Assembly: GCA_026874595.1 (NCBI GenBank)
Contig: CM049316.1
Span: 51,099,676-51,163,675 of the forward strand
Direction of reading: 5' to 3'
Length of the DNA stretch: 64,000 bases
DNA from: Sipunculus nudus
Taxonomy: Eukaryota; Annelida; Sipuncula; Golfingiida; Sipunculidae
Below the pieces are notes generated by a model that ran no database searches, had not been told where the DNA came from, and saw only the letters and a list, made by a program, of their open reading frames with translations. Position 1 is the first letter of the stretch, and the number at the start of each line of letters is the position of its first letter. The position numbers were made by a program, and so were the translations under genes. Of the stretch, positions 1 through 13,444 are shown in pieces.

Positions 1-1340
1 TGTTAAAACCGTATTAATACATATTTGTTCAAGCGTATAAGTCACTTACTGTCTTGTTTTACATATTCAAGGATCTGGGTGTATAGGCGTACAGTTCCAC
101 GTACGTCGAATAATAATTACTTCAATATTTCATGGAGTATAAAGTTATCTTTATATTTTACACTGGAAAATTAACTATATCCATAAATTATCTGGCTCTT
201 TCTAATTTAAGACGGTATTAATTTAATTTTTAATCCAAAAAGCCTCTTAGAATGATTGACAGTTCTTGTGCACGGCCGATTGTGCCCGATTACGATTGTA
301 CATAGAATGTTTGGCACAGAAATGATCACTAGTAAACAATCAGACATCACATATATATACGACATGATATATGACAATATCTTCGATTTTTAGTTAAGAA
401 AATATGTTAATATTTAAAATAAATACTCATCTTATTATATGATATCGGTTAGAAATGGTTTTCCAGTGCCAATACATGACACAGTAAGGAGGTCACGCAG
501 ATCACGTGCGTGGTGTCTGGCAGACGCGTCTGTCAGTCGGACAGCGATCATTGGTCACAAGATAAACCAATAAAAAAGGGGATATTATATGATCTTGGAA
601 ATATTTAACGGAAGTTAAATCTGTAAACACACTGCACTTGATTTTGTCACCGGGATTGATTGCCAACATTTAGTAATTTACTGATATCTGATGAATTTAG
701 CGTAGGTGTCTGATTTTACTTTCGCAGCCGACATGTTACCAGGGCCCACGTAACAAGGCCACGTGAGTGAAAGTCAATCATTTTTATATTTTTCCAACAA
801 GTCTGCGTTTGCGCCAATTTGGATCTTGGTCACATGTTAGAACAACACTTGACGTTTTTCTCTTTCATTTAAGTACAAATATGATGAATGACAATAGACA
901 TTTCACCCCAAAAACTTGCCCCAATTACGGGTATGTAAAATGGGCTTTAGCGCGCCCGGGCGGGCGCCTTTGAATTCTAGGCCTGTGACAAACCACGCGC
1001 CCTGGCGGGCGTTATTGGAGTTTAAAGCCTTAAGAGATATGAATGAAAATTGAAATGCTACCAAGTATTTATATCTTCTTAAATCTTGTCAGCACTTACA
1101 TTAGGTCCTAATATTTTACCATATTTGAATATTAGGATTAAATTCCTGAAAATTTTTTCTTTAAAAAAAAATCAAAATTGTCCAAGTCTCAACAAAAAGA
1201 ATTTTTTTAACATTAAAATTATAAGCTTTGTCTTGTATATTAGTCCTGTGTATCGAAGCGGTGGGTCAGGGAAAGTTCTCTGTTGTTACTGTTCAAAAAA
1301 TGTGAAATTATAAGATTCATCTTGTTTAGAGTACAGGTCT
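1..1340. other. unassigned AT-rich flank, possibly host
   Basis: I recognise no gene and no repeat family here. Two CACGTG boxes lie at 503-508 and 760-765. A GC-rich island in otherwise AT-rich DNA contains CGCGCCCGGGCGGGCG at 951-966 and a one-base variant at 996-1011. Open frames at 767-973 and 1086-1313 are short, low in complexity and resemble nothing I know. This may be upstream or intronic host DNA. Confidence 0.4.
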
Positions 1341-1715
1341 GTCAACAGAATGGGGTGGGGGGGGGGGGGAGAGAAAGGCTCCCTGTGATATTTATGCTGG
1401 CAGCCTGATCAAGCTCACAAGAGAAAGTGCTTGCCCCCAGTGATGGGATTACATAACAGCCTGGGGAGCATAGAGAGTTACACTGAATGACCTACAGTGA
1501 CCTCATTGTAAGGGAACAAGAGCCTCCAAACAAATTCAATAACTAGCCTAATTTTGCAGCTTTTATTTTTCAAATTTCAGATTTTAACAGATTAAATCCT
1601 TATGTGTACATGCTGTGAAAATAACATCCACAGTACTTACAGGAAAAAAATCGTGCCGTGGCCAAAATTGGGCAAAATTTAAGGTACTGATTTTATATTT
1701 ATGCTAATAACTTAA

Positions 1716-4299
1716 ACAAGGGACCTATGGGTCACAACGCTCAGCTGTTATATATGATAAAAAAATATTATTTAGAAATGAGGTACATGCTGGTTTTGTG
1801 TGGTAATAAATATAAGCTGTATTATGAGTTGTTGTTGTTTAGCTTATGTATGATTTTGATAGTTCCTTTGGAGACAGGGAAGAGGATTGATTTCATTTAT
1901 TTTATTAACAAATGGAGTACTATTGTCACACAGATTTTGACTTGGCCATATAACTTATAAGCAGAACATATAATATAAGAGTTTAACTATTTATTAAAAA
2001 AAATTACAAATATTGTCCCAAATATAATTTTTATTAAAAATAATAAGAGAATCATATGATTTTTTAAAATGAAATATAACTGAAATGATTATTAAAATAA
2101 TATTAAAGAATATATTCATGAATGCATTCATGAATACATTTTTAAAGTATTTGCACGAGTATTCATATACTTTCATTTTTACCTGAATTTTCATTCTTTA
2201 TGCAAGAAATTTTATAATGGAGTACATAATCATATTCGTATTTAAATACAATTACAAAGTATTCGCACCATGTCTGGTTTTTATTCAGTTTTCACCAAAC
2301 AATGATGTTGAGAATCCAGAATATACAAAATTCACACATTTAAATAATGATCATAAGTACCTGGTTTTATGGCTTTTATTTATATTAAAAAATAACTGTA
2401 AAAAATTCATTTTGGACTAATTTCACATTAATGTACACACTAGACACAGTAGGAATCTAGATTAATATTATCAACTGCATCTTTGTCTATCATTAATTTC
2501 CTTCATATGATCCCTAATGAATAGTAATGAATAATATGATTTACTTCTTTATCATTAAAATTGAACTGAAAAATGCCATAGGTGACTGCATGGTGTTATT
2601 TGGAATACGTGACATATTCTACCCATCGATACAAGATTCTTATATCATCAGTAACTGCAAGTTAATTTCCTGTTATTATAAACTAACAAATTCCTTTTCT
2701 ATTTTTCTTTAATTTGTTATTAAAAACCAATAAAAATTTATTAATTTATTGCTTATTGTTATGTTGTTAGTTAAAACTACTAGATGAGTTGGGTTGGACA
2801 CCTGGATCGACTGTGGCTGGCCATAAGCTGCCTGGATTCCGTGTATGCCTCGCTTCAAGCATGCATAATACAGGTGACTCAAGAGGGGCTGGAGAGAGCC
2901 AAAGTCTGACAGGGTCTCATAAAAAACATTAATAAAAGCTACAATTTTTGGCCAATTTCTTTCAGCTTTCTAAACTAAAAAGCTGAAATCCTTATGTGTG
3001 CATGATATGAAAATTATATCAACAGTGCTCACGGGAAACAAACATGCCATGGTCACAATTGGGCAAAATTTAAGGTACGAATTTTATATTTATACCAATA
3101 ACTTATAAAATTTGAAAAATTCAGAACTAATTTTGGGTATTCAATTGAATCTTGATTAAATAATGTTACATCCCTGACAAAAAAATCTCTAGCTTCAGCA
3201 ATGCCCTTGTTAAGGGAGTAAATATATTTCTTGATTTTTTACAAAGTGCATTATTTTTGGGCCCATAACTTAAAACAATTATGCAATACTGACATCATTC
3301 TGGCATGTGCATAGAGATTGAAAAATATGTATATTATTTATGATTAGAGTCAGATCAGTGGTTTTGATATTTGGCAGTCTTGAAGTGTAACATGGGTTTT
3401 TAATGGAAAAATGAAGTTTTTCATTAATATCTCGAAGGTATTAAGTCCTAGTGACCAAATTCTTGGCATGGTAGAGGATTTTGGAGACATCTAACTGTAT
3501 GCTGAATTTAAGGAACTTAGAGCTGAAGCTGGGGAGCTGAGCTCTTGCAAATTGCATAACACTAGCTTGATGTAAACAATATGTTACATGGTGCTTGAAA
3601 ACTTGAATAAAATCTACAGTTTTAAATCAACTGGTTTCAAATTTTTGGTGTTAACAGTTGCTAACAAAAACATGCTGTGAAAATTAAATCTACAGTACTT
3701 ACAGGAAAAAAACGTGCCATGGTCAAATTTGGGCAAAATTTAAGGTACCAATTTTTTATTTTTATTAATATTTTAAAAAATATAAAAGATTTTCACCTAA
3801 TTTTGGGTATACAATTTAATTTTGATTAATTAAAATTATATTACTGGAAAAAAAGTCCATAGATTTAACATTTTTTGTGTTAAGTGATCAAATATCTTTC
3901 CTGAATTTTTACAAAATGCATTATGTTTGGGCCCATAACTTTTTTTAAATTAAATAATACAGACATAATTTCTGGCATGTACATAGGAAGTATATAGAGG
4001 AATATTTATGGTAAATATGATGAAAAACAGATGAGTGGTTTTGATATTAGGCAGTCCTGAAGTGTGAAAATAGGTTTATAATAAAAAATTGAGGTTTTTC
4101 CTTAATTTCTCAAAGGAACGAAGTTGCAAAGACCCAGTTTTCGGCTTGGTAGGAGATCTTGGGGACATCTAACATTATGCCGAATTTTGGATTCCTAGGT
4201 CTTACGGTTTCAAAATGTGCCACATCTACGGACGGACGGACAGACAGACGGACAATGGACCACGACTATAGCTCAGATGACTTATAGTCAGCTGAGCTA
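1716..4299 (+). mobile_element. family A copy A-beta, complete, HINE-like
   Basis: The left end is ACAAGG followed by the near-palindrome GGACCTATGGGTC and GCTCAGCTG. The right end is a hairpin with arms AGCTCAGATGACT and AGTCAGCTGAGCT around TAT, then AAAA. The end modules GCTCAGCTG and CAGCTGAGC are reverse complements. Inside are two diverged units of roughly 680 bp that share the word CATGCCATGGTCA followed by GGGCAAAATTTAAGG, near 3045 and 3715. A (GGAC)n microsatellite at 4231-4257 precedes the hairpin. No transposase frame is present, so it is non-autonomous. It is closely similar to A4, A6 and A8. Confidence 0.75.
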
Positions 4300-5111
4300 A
4301 AAATTGCAAATTTCAGATCTAATTTTCGGTATACAATTGAATCTTGATTAAATGATGTTATATTCCTGAAAAAAAAGTCTCAGCCATTCTTATGTTAAGT
4401 GAGTAAATATATATCCTGATTTTTTTTACAAGGTGCATTATGTTTGGGCCTATAACTTCAACAAATTATGCAATACTGACCTAAATTTTGGTATGTACAT
4501 AGGAAATGTATGGAAGAATATGAATATTTACAATTACATCTAACATTATGCCAATTTTTGGATTACCAGGTAACCAAAAGCAGGGTCATGATGCTAGAAA
4601 ATACAAATACATTAAGGCTTCTAAAAAACTTCAATAGCTCCTTTTTTTAAGCTTATACTTTCAAATTCAAAATTCATCAGATTAAATCCATATGTAAACT
4701 GGCTGTGAAAATTAAGTCAAATGTACTTATAAAAAAAAGTGCCATGGTCAAATTTATGCAAAATTTAAGGTACCAATTTTTTATTTTTGCTAATATTTTT
4801 ATAAAAATTTAACAGATTTTGATCTAATTTTGGGTATACAATTTAATTTTGATTAATTCAAGATATATTACTGGAAAAAAAAAGTCCATAGCTTAAAAAT
4901 GTTTTGTGTTAAGTGATCAAATATCTTTCCTGATTTTTTACAAAATGCATTATGTTTGAACCCATAACTTTTTTTAATCATATAATACAGACCTAATTTC
5001 TGACATGTACATAGGAACTATATAGAGGGATATTCATGGTAAATATGAGGAAAAACAGGTGAGTGGTTTTGTAGTTAGGCAGTCCTGAAATGTGAAAATA
5101 GGTTTTTAATA

Positions 5112-8100
5112 ACAAGGGACCCATGGGTCACGGCGCTCAGCTGATCGTGATTGGACTATAAATGTTTCTCCACTGTGATACTATATCGAGTCGATAAAGC
5201 TTATGAATATCATGGACATGTTGGGCTATTATAAAGGAATGTAATGTAATATGTGAGTAAATGATAAATGAAATAACCTGACTGATGATTTAATAGAGTC
5301 AAATATAGTGGTTTATTTTTTATTTATTTAGGAAGGGTTGAAAATTGTGATATATTTGAGCAAATATGAATGCAATGACAGCAGTAATAAGCAGTAGTAG
5401 AATGATGATAAGGCTATTTGTTGAAGGATCTAAAGTGTATGGTAGTCTGCAAGCTTTCAATTTGACAGATATGATGTTATGATTAACTATGCTGATGAAG
5501 TGATTTATGAATTTGTGACTGTATGACACAATATCTCTTTAGTCTTGACAAGGTACATTATTGTGATGCCCACTATGTCTACATTTTACACAATATTGAC
5601 ATAATTTATGGCATGTACATAGGTACCTATGGACGAATAGTTATACAAAATATTAAAGTATGATTATATCTGATTCATCTTGTTCTTGCTTACTGAGGCT
5701 GACTTTGGGATGGGGTTCGGAGAAGGGAAAAGTGAGGGCAGCACAAAGGTGGATGTAGAAATATTCTATTGTAATGTTTTTCATTTATATAGGAATATGA
5801 AATGCTAAGAGGAAAGGGGCCCTCCTACTTAGTTATAGTAAAGTTCTAAATATATGATTGCAAACTAATACTCTGACAAGACTGTCTTGAAGAAAAACAG
5901 TAAATGCAAGCTTTCAATTTGACAGATAAGATGTTATGATTAACTATGCTGATGAAGTGATTTATGAATTTGTGACTGTATGACACAATATCTCTTTAGT
6001 CTTGACAAGGTACATTATTGTGATGCCCACTATGTCTACATATTACACAATATTGACATAATTTATGGCATGTACATAGGTACCTATGGACGAATAGTTA
6101 TACAATATATTCAAGTATGAATATATCTGATTCATCTTGTTCTTGCTTACTGAGGCTGACTTTGGGATGGGGTTCGGAAAAGGGAAAAGTGAGGGCAGCA
6201 CGAAGGTGGATGTAGAAATATTCTATTGTTATGTTTTTCATTTATATAAGAATATGAAAAGCTAAGAGGAAAGGAGCCCTCCTACTTGGTTATAGTAAAG
6301 TTCTAAATATACGATTGCAAACTAATACTCTGACAAGACTGTCATGAAGAAAAACAGTAAAAGTTTTGAGATACTGTAATGCATATGAAAATTTACAGAT
6401 GGACAGGCAAGTGGACAGAATGGACTTGTACCTTTATTTCACTTTCAAGGGAATAATGCATTTAAGTTTATATATAAGCCTATTTTTTTTAAGCATATCC
6501 ACTTTTTCCATTAAGAAGTTTTTATCTGAATCATTTTTTTTATTAACAGGTTTTATAAATATTTAATAAAAAATCCTGAAAATATAAGTTAAAATATTAG
6601 AATTGTTGCAAAAGTTGCAATCATTATATATACAGAGTATAAAACTGAAACTATAAGTTAAAATATTAGAATTGTCGCAAAAGTTGCAATCATCATATAT
6701 CCAGAGTGTAGCTCATATTGGGTCATATTATGCATACACATATATTTTATTATTTTAAATCATAAATGTTTAAACTGAATTTAAAAGAAAATAATGCCAA
6801 AACATGGCATCTACAAGAATATTCCTTGAATCACTATTAAAAAGTTTTGCACATTGGAGTTTTCAGTACATGCTTAATTTTATTCACCAAAATAAAATAA
6901 AAGATTCAGTAAATTTGATAAAATAAAACATCTTTTCAAATAAAGTATACACACTGTTGGTTGAATGAGGGACAAACAATATCATTGTGCTAATTACTAT
7001 CCCAGTTTTAATTTATTACTGGAATTAATAGTCAATTTCACACCTGGTGAAGTTTTTACTCCTCTGAAGTAAGGAATTACTTATCTCATGAACATCCACA
7101 CTTTCATAGCAATACACCACTTTGTGGACACAATTAAATGTACACTTTAATCATTGTAACCCTGGTGGTACAATACAAAATCTAAAATGTAGCATAACCT
7201 GGAATAAGAATGAATCAAATACAGAAAAATAATAACATTCATCTAGTTTATGCACCATCTGGGGGGGGGGGGGGAGGGAGTGCAGGGCACAGGGGAAGCC
7301 TGCTGGTAGTGACCAAGCTGACCCAAGGCAAGCTGCCTGGGGTGGGTTACATAATGCAAGTGAAGGCTGTACTACTAGGTGGGCTAGATGTAAACAACAC
7401 TTGACATGGTGTATGAAAACATGAATAAAAGCTATTCTTTCCAATCAATTTCTTTGAAATTTCAGATTTTAAAAGATTAAATCCTTATGTATATATGCTG
7501 TGAAAATTAAATCAACAGTGCCAAAGTTGGACAAAATTTAAGGTATTGATTTTTTATTTATGCTAATAACTTGAAAAATTTGCAAAATTCAGATCTAATT
7601 TTGGGTAAACAATTGAATCTTGATTAAATAAAGTTATATTCCTGAAAAAAAGTCTCTAGGTTCAGCAATTCTCATGTTAGGTGAGTAAATATATTTCCTG
7701 ATTTTTTAAAAAATTGCATTATGTTTTGGCCCATAACTTCAAAATAATACCCAATACTGACCTAATTTTTGGTAAGTTCATAGAAAATGTATGAAAGAAT
7801 GTGAATACTATATACGATCAAAAACAGATCAGTGGTTTTGATATTAGGCAGCCTTCAAGTGTAACAATGGCTTTTTTTATGGAAAATGAGTTTTTTTCCT
7901 TAATATCTCGAAGGAACAAAGTCCTAATGACCCAATTTTCGGTATGGTAGGAGATTTTGGGGACATCTAAAATTATGCCAACAGCCTGGGGAGCATAGAG
8001 ATGTGCACTGAATGACCTACAGTCATCGAAGTGGACTGCTTGACAATGTAAGGGAATACAACAAGAGCCTCCAAAAAAATTCAATAACTAGCCTAATTTT

Positions 8101-8810
8101 GCAGCTTTTATTTTCAAATTTCAGATTTGAACAGATTAAATCCTTATGTATACATGCTGTGAAAATTAAATCCACAGTACTTACAGGAAAAAAATGTGCC
8201 GTGGCCAAAGTTGGGCAAAATTTAAGGTACCAATTTTATATTTTTGCCAATATTTAAAAAAATTTAACAGATTTTGATCTAATTTTTGGTATACAATTAA
8301 ATTTTTGATTAATTAAAGTTGTATTATTGGAAAAAAGTCCCTACCTTTAACACTTTTGGTCTTAAGTGACCAAATATCTTCCTGATTTTTTTACAAAGTC
8401 CATTATGTTTGGGCCCATAACTTTTTTAATTATATAATACTGACTTAATATCTGGCATGTACATTAGAACTATACAGAGGAACATTTATGGTAAATATGA
8501 AGAAAACCAGATGAGTGGTTTTGATATTAGGCAGTCCTGAAGTGTGAAAATAGATTTCTAATAAAAAATTGAGGTTTTTCCTTAATATCTCAAAGGAACG
8601 AAGTCCTATTGACCCAATTTTCGGCATGGTAGGAGATTTTGGAGACATCTAACTGTATGCCGAATTTCAGATTCGTAGGTCCAACGGTGTCGAAACGTGC
8701 CAGTCTTTCGGACAGACATCCAGACGGACGGACGGCACGACAGACAGACGGACGGACGACGGACAATGGACCACGACTATAGCTCAGATGACTTATAGTC
8801 AGCTGAGCTA
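5112..8810 (+). mobile_element. family A copy A-gamma, complete
   Basis: It begins ACAAGGGACCCATGGGTCAC, which contains the perfect palindrome GACCCATGGGTC, then GCTCAGCTGA. It ends with the family hairpin and GAGCTA at 8805-8810. A long GACG/GACA microsatellite lies at about 8709-8766. Internal features are a 457-bp tandem duplication (5449-6362), a 65-bp repeat pair near 6585-6710 and a G tract at 7261-7275. There is no coding capacity. It sits cleanly inside A-alpha. Confidence 0.75.
5449..6362 (+). repeat. 457-bp tandem duplication inside A-gamma
   Basis: GCAAGCTTTCAATTTGACAG starts at 5449 and again at 5906. The following text, including the words TGATGCCCACTATGTCTAC and GGTTCGGA, runs in parallel with scattered substitutions up to about 6362. 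The substitutions show that the duplication is not brand new. Confidence 0.85.
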
Positions 8811-9720
8811 AAAAATTGAGGTTTTTCCTTCATTTCTCAAAGGAATGAAGTTGCAAAGACCCAGTTTTCGGCTTGGTAGGAAATCTTGGGGACATCTAAC
8901 ATTATGCCAACAACCTTGGGAGCATAGAGAGCCGCACTGAATGACCAACACTGACCACAGTGGACTGCTTGACAATGTAAGGGAATACAACAAGAGCCTC
9001 CAAAAACATTTCAATAACTAGCCTAATTTTGCAGCTTTTATTTTCAAAATTCAGATTTAAACAGATTAAATCTTTATTTGTACATGCTGTGAAAATTAGA
9101 TCAACAGTACTTACAGGAAAAAAACGTGTCATGGTCAAAGTTGGGCAAAATTTAAGGTACCAATTTTTTATTTTTGTTAATATTTTAAAATATTTAAAAG
9201 ATTTTCATCTAATTTTGGGTATACAATTTAATTTCGATTAATTATAGTTATATTACTGGAAAAAAGTCCATAGCTTTAACATGTTTTGTGTTAAGTGATC
9301 AAATATCTTTCCTCATTTTTTACAAAAGGCATTATGTTTGGGCCCATAACTTTTTTAAATTATATAATACAGACCTAATTTCTGGCATGTACATAGGAAC
9401 TATATAGATGAATATTTATTGTAAATATAAAGAAAAACAGATGAGTGGTTTTGATATTAGGCAGTCCTGAAGTGTGAAAATAGGTTTTTAATAAAAAATT
9501 GAGGTTTTTCCTTAATTTCTCAAAGGAACGAAGTCGCAAAGACCCAGTTTTCGGCTTGGTAGGAGATCTTGGGAACATCTAACATGATGCCAAATTTTGG
9601 ATTCCTAGGTCTTATGGTTTCAAAACCTGCCACATCTACGGACGGACGGACGGACAGCTAGATGGACGACGAACAATGGACCACGACTATAGCTCAGATG
9701 ACTTATAGTCAGCTGAGCTA

Positions 9721-11645
9721 AAAAACATGCCCTGGCCAAAGTTTGGCAAAATTTAAGGCACCAATTTTTTATTTTTGCTAATATTTTAAAAAAATTTAAA
9801 AGATTTTGATTTAATTTTGGGTATACAATTTAATTTTGATTAATTAATGTTATATAACTGGAAAAAAGTCCTTAGCTTTAACAAGTTTTGTGTTAAGTGA
9901 TCAAATATCTTTCTTGATTTTTTACAAAATGCATTATGTTTGGGCCAATAACTTTTTTAAATTAGAAATTACAGACCTAATGACTTTATAGTCAGCTTAG
10001 CTAAATATGAATATAACTGATTCATCTTGTTCTTGTTTACTCAGGCTGACATTGGGATGAGGTTCGGAGAAGGGAACAGTGAGGGCAGCAAGGAGATGGA
10101 TGTAGAGAGAAAAGGAGAGAGAGAGACAACAGTACATAAACACCTGGAAGGTTAAAATCTAAAATATTATGATATGTAGATAAAGTCTGAGAGGTATCAG
10201 ACAGTATCATCTGAAAAGATTTTTTAATAATATAATTGAAATAAATGATTATTAAAATAATATTTTAAAATACATTCATTAATGCATTCATGAGTACATT
10301 TTGAAAGTATTTGCACTTTAAATTTAAAAGATTTTGATTTAATTTTGGGTATACAATTTAATTTTGATTAATTAATGTTATATAACTGGAAAAAAGTCCT
10401 TAGCTTTAACAAGTTTTGTGTTAAGTGATCAAATATCTTTCTTGATTTTTTACAAAATGCATTATGTTTGGGCCAATAACTTTTTTAAATTAGAAATTAC
10501 AGACCTAATGACTTTATAGTCAGCTTAGCTAAATATGAATATAACTGATTCATCTTGTTCTTGTTTACTCAGGCTGACATTGGGATGAGGTTCGGAGAAG
10601 GGAACAGTGAGGGCAGCAAGGAGATGGATGTAGAGAGAAAAGGAGAGAGAGAGACAACAGTACATAAACACCTGGAAGGTTAAAATCTAAAATATTATGA
10701 TATGTAGATAAAGTCTGAGAGGTATCAGACAGTATCATCTGAAAAGATTTTTTAATAATATAATTGAAATAAATGATTATTAAAATAATATTTTAAAATA
10801 CATTCATTAATGCATTCATGAGTACATTTTGAAAGTATTTGCACTCGCATTCAAATACTTTCTTTTTACCTGTATTAGTATTTGTTTTCATTTTGATGGA
10901 ACTATTGAATTTTTGTATTCATATTCAAGTACAATTATAAAGGATTCACTCAGTATCTTGCATTTATTCAGTTTCAGTCAAACTAAACTGTTGAGAATCT
11001 AGGATATTTAAATTTCACAAATTTAAATAATGATCATAAGTACCAGGGTTTATGGCTTTAATTTATAAATAAATATAATGTTCTTACATAACTTTTACAA
11101 ATTACATAATACTGACCTTATTTCTTGCATGTACATAGGAAATATATAGCTGAAAATCTCTGCTACATATGAAAGTGGTTTTGATATTAGGCAGTCCTGA
11201 AGTGTGAAATTGGTTTTTTAATGGAAAATTGAGCTATTTGCCTAATTTCTCAAAGGGATGAGGTCACATTGATCTAGTTTTAGATAGTTAAGTTTAACTG
11301 TAATGGTTTTAATGTGTGCCTTGTTAATGGACATCTGGACAGCCAGATGGGCAACATACATAGAAAATGTATAGCTGAAATTCTCTGCTACATAAGAATA
11401 AAATGGATCAGTGGTTTTGATATTAGGCAGTCCTGAAGTGTGACAATAGGCCTTTAATGGAAAATTGAGCTTTTGCTTAATTTCTAAACGGGATGAGGTC
11501 ACATTGATCTAGTTTTAGGTATGGTAATAGTTTTTGCCGCTTACTTATTTTAACGGTTTTAATGTGTGCCTTGTTAATGGACATCTGGACAGCCAGATGG
11601 GCGATGTACATAGGATCATTGCTAGAGCTCAGGTAAGCTAAAATA
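9721..11645 (+). repeat. degraded family A sequence with tandem repeats
   Basis: After the A-alpha end, family A core text resumes at 9721 (ACATGCCCTGGCC, GGGCCAATAACTT). Weak relatives of the terminal hairpin occur at 9981-10005, 10509-10533 and 11627-11645. A roughly 250-bp repeat places ATGTGTGCCTTGTTAATGG at 11312 and 11562. Short frames in this stretch are repeat translations. Confidence 0.6.
9790..10845 (+). repeat. 528-bp tandem duplication, copies apparently identical
   Basis: The stretch beginning AAATTTAAAAGATTTTG at 9792 and ending TTTGCACT at 10317 recurs from 10320 to 10845 with an offset of 528. I saw no difference between copies on reading. Identity against a background of diverged repeats suggests a very recent event or a misassembly. 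Confidence 0.85.
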
Positions 11646-12590
11646 GTGAATACTTTCAGGAGCATTTAGTCTGCGCTTTTCAAATGCTAATTAATATACA
11701 AAAATATATAACTACAGAACATAGTGTTCATCAATTTGCTAAAATTATACAAAATTATAAGCAGAGTCAAATTTAGCGGAGGGCTGTGACCGTGTGATGG
11801 TGTCCCTTGTTTGTTGCACAATAATCACATAGCAGGCCCAGCTGTTACAGCCTTCCAGCTAGTGCAAAGATTGCCAACAGACAGAGGGTAGTGCCAGGTG
11901 AGATTGAATTGTGGAAGCCTAATGCCATTTTATTCATGAATGACTCTGATATTTATCTGAAATTTATAACCATAAAGTGTGAAGCAGTACCTTTGGTGTT
12001 ACACACAAGACAACTTGCATCTCATTTGTTGTCTTTTCTTGTAGATCAGGAGGGGCAGCACCTAAAAGTACATAAAAAAATAAATAACTTTGATTGCCTT
12101 CAAATTCATGAGTCTCAAAATCTGTAAAAGGAAAATATTCCTGGAAACTGAACCTTAATGAAAAGGAGCTCATCAACTTGGGTGAACAGCCATTTATATA
12201 ATTAAAACATTGATCAAAATGTGTAAGAAAAGCCACATCTCCTAAAATATTGCAAGAAATTGTTCTTCTGGTGATTTTTGTTTTGTTTTAAAGGGTCTGT
12301 TGAATAACAAATCAAACATCCAAAATTTGAGATACTGGTGTAGGACATAATATACATGTCAGTTTCAAAAGGATTCTTGACGCAAGAAGCAGCTAGACCT
12401 TGACCTTTGACCGATTATGACCAAAAACAAAATGCTTAAATGAAGTTTGAAATGGCTCATGACTGTTAGCTCTGACCCCTGACCTTGCTGCTGTATATAA
12501 GCCCAACATTGACGAAAAGATTTCTACAACACTGACTTGATAGTAGTTGATACCTGACAGAACTGCGGAAGGTAATCATGCAGATATACC
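11646..12590. other. unassigned, partly repeat-like
   Basis: There is no recognisable gene. Around 12395-12500 there are words such as TGACCTTTGACC, also found in the A-type element at 13445-14717, which suggests an old repeat. At about 11806-11815 the text GTGTCCCTTG resembles a reversed ACAAGGGAC family end, but it is too degraded to call. Frames at 11891-12127 and on the opposite strand overlap each other and have no recognisable motif. Confidence 0.35.
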
Positions 12591-12931
12591 CGCGAAAACG
12601 GTGTGTGGACAATCATATGCATGAGCGGGTTTATCAGCTGAGAATGTAAATCTGCGCAACAACTTTTTATTATGAGGGAATTATAATTTATAGAAAGCGG
12701 ATTAATATCAAAAGTGTTCCACTGGAGAAATAAGCGGTTCCTTTCAAACTATGAACGTGGCCTCCTCTGCGAATGTCTGACAGCCGTAACCCAATTAGGA
12801 AATAATTTGAGATCGTTCAAATCTGCCCTAAGCCCCAAAAATTTGCATTTTCCCGAAAGGCCTCATTAATGGCCCGCTTGTATGCACGGTCGCTAGTTGG
12901 CAATATTCGGAAGAGAGTGCCATCTCAGGCT

Positions 12932-13010
12932 ATGCAAATGAGTAGAAATGAACCAATGACATGACGTTTCATCACTGCATGTCACCAAGGTTACCTATTC
13001 GGGTATATAT
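12932..13010 (+). promoter_or_regulatory. candidate RNA polymerase II promoter: octamer, CCAAT, CRE half-site, TATA
   Basis: Visible elements in order are ATGCAAAT at 12932-12939, CCAAT at 12953-12957, TGACGT at 12962-12967 and TATATAT at 13004-13010. An ATG follows at 13077, about 70 bp after the TATA box. The region 12590-13261 shows no similarity to the repeats in this window. Octamer plus CCAAT plus TATA is a known arrangement in histone-type and other strong promoters; the downstream ORF is not a histone. Each motif alone could be chance. Confidence 0.35.
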
Positions 13011-13076
13011 GTACCTGTATTTGTTTTGTCACCTGAACCAGCTTGCACACTGGCAGGAGTAAAAACGAACAATTAA

Positions 13077-13280
13077 ATGAACGTTGGCCGGTTATTTAAC
13101 AAAAAGTTCAACGCAAATTTGGCGGAAACACGTGGTGATATTTCACTTTTGGAGATGATTTTTTTTTATACAATGGCGTTAAATGATGAGAGCATGCATA
13201 TTCATAACTGCGATGTCAAATTTGACACCATCGGATTGCCTATGTACATTTCTTATTTTAAACAAGGCCTACAGGCCTAA
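13077..13280 (+). CDS. possible first-exon ORF interrupted by element C1
   Basis: The frame opens at ATG 13077 with an in-frame TAA immediately before it. The first 61 codons are low-copy sequence; the last six codons belong to C1. If C1 (13262-18038) is left out, flank TTTTAA meets ACAAATACG at 18039 and the frame stays open for another 132 bases, to AAG followed by GTAAAC at 18171, a fair splice-donor match (the frame's stop TAA lies within it). The whole would be about 105 codons. I do not recognise the protein. The candidate promoter is upstream. A 44-codon open extension can arise by chance, so this is a tentative host exon only. Confidence 0.2.
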   Translation: MNVGRLFNKKFNANLAETRGDISLLEMIFFYTMALNDESMHIHNCDVKFDTIGLPMYISYFKQGLQA

Positions 13281-13444
13281 TGCGAACCTGTGCATTGTGA
13301 AATACACCTGGTATAATGCTTCAACGCTGGACCATGACTTCTCATGTATATATATATGAACAATGCAGGTACTAAACCTTTTGAATAAGAAACAGTTACA
13401 CAAACATCACTGCTGAATTTCTGGCATGGGTGCACACAACACAA

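Larger units (their letters stand above)
1341..9720 (+). mobile_element. family A copy A-alpha, split by two younger A insertions
   Basis: The visible pieces are about 1345-1715, 4300-5111 and 8811-9720. The first piece ends in ..GCTAATAACTTAA and the text resumes at 4300 with AAATTGCAAATTTCAG. This order matches the uninterrupted form at about 7565-7590. The second break falls in ..GGTTTTTAATAA and resumes at 8811 with AAAAATTGAGGTTTTTCC, as in the uninterrupted form near 9487-9510. The right end is the standard family hairpin and GAGCTA at 9715-9720, preceded by a GACG-type microsatellite. The left end is not recognisable, so the 5' boundary is approximate. Confidence 0.7.

Noticed and set aside
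7151-7444. Overlapping plus and minus frames with poly-Gly or poly-Pro
   Set aside because: They are caused by a G tract inside A-gamma.
11800-11820. Reversed family A left end
   Set aside because: Only about 10 bases resemble ACAAGGGAC and the palindrome and module are too degraded to support a call.
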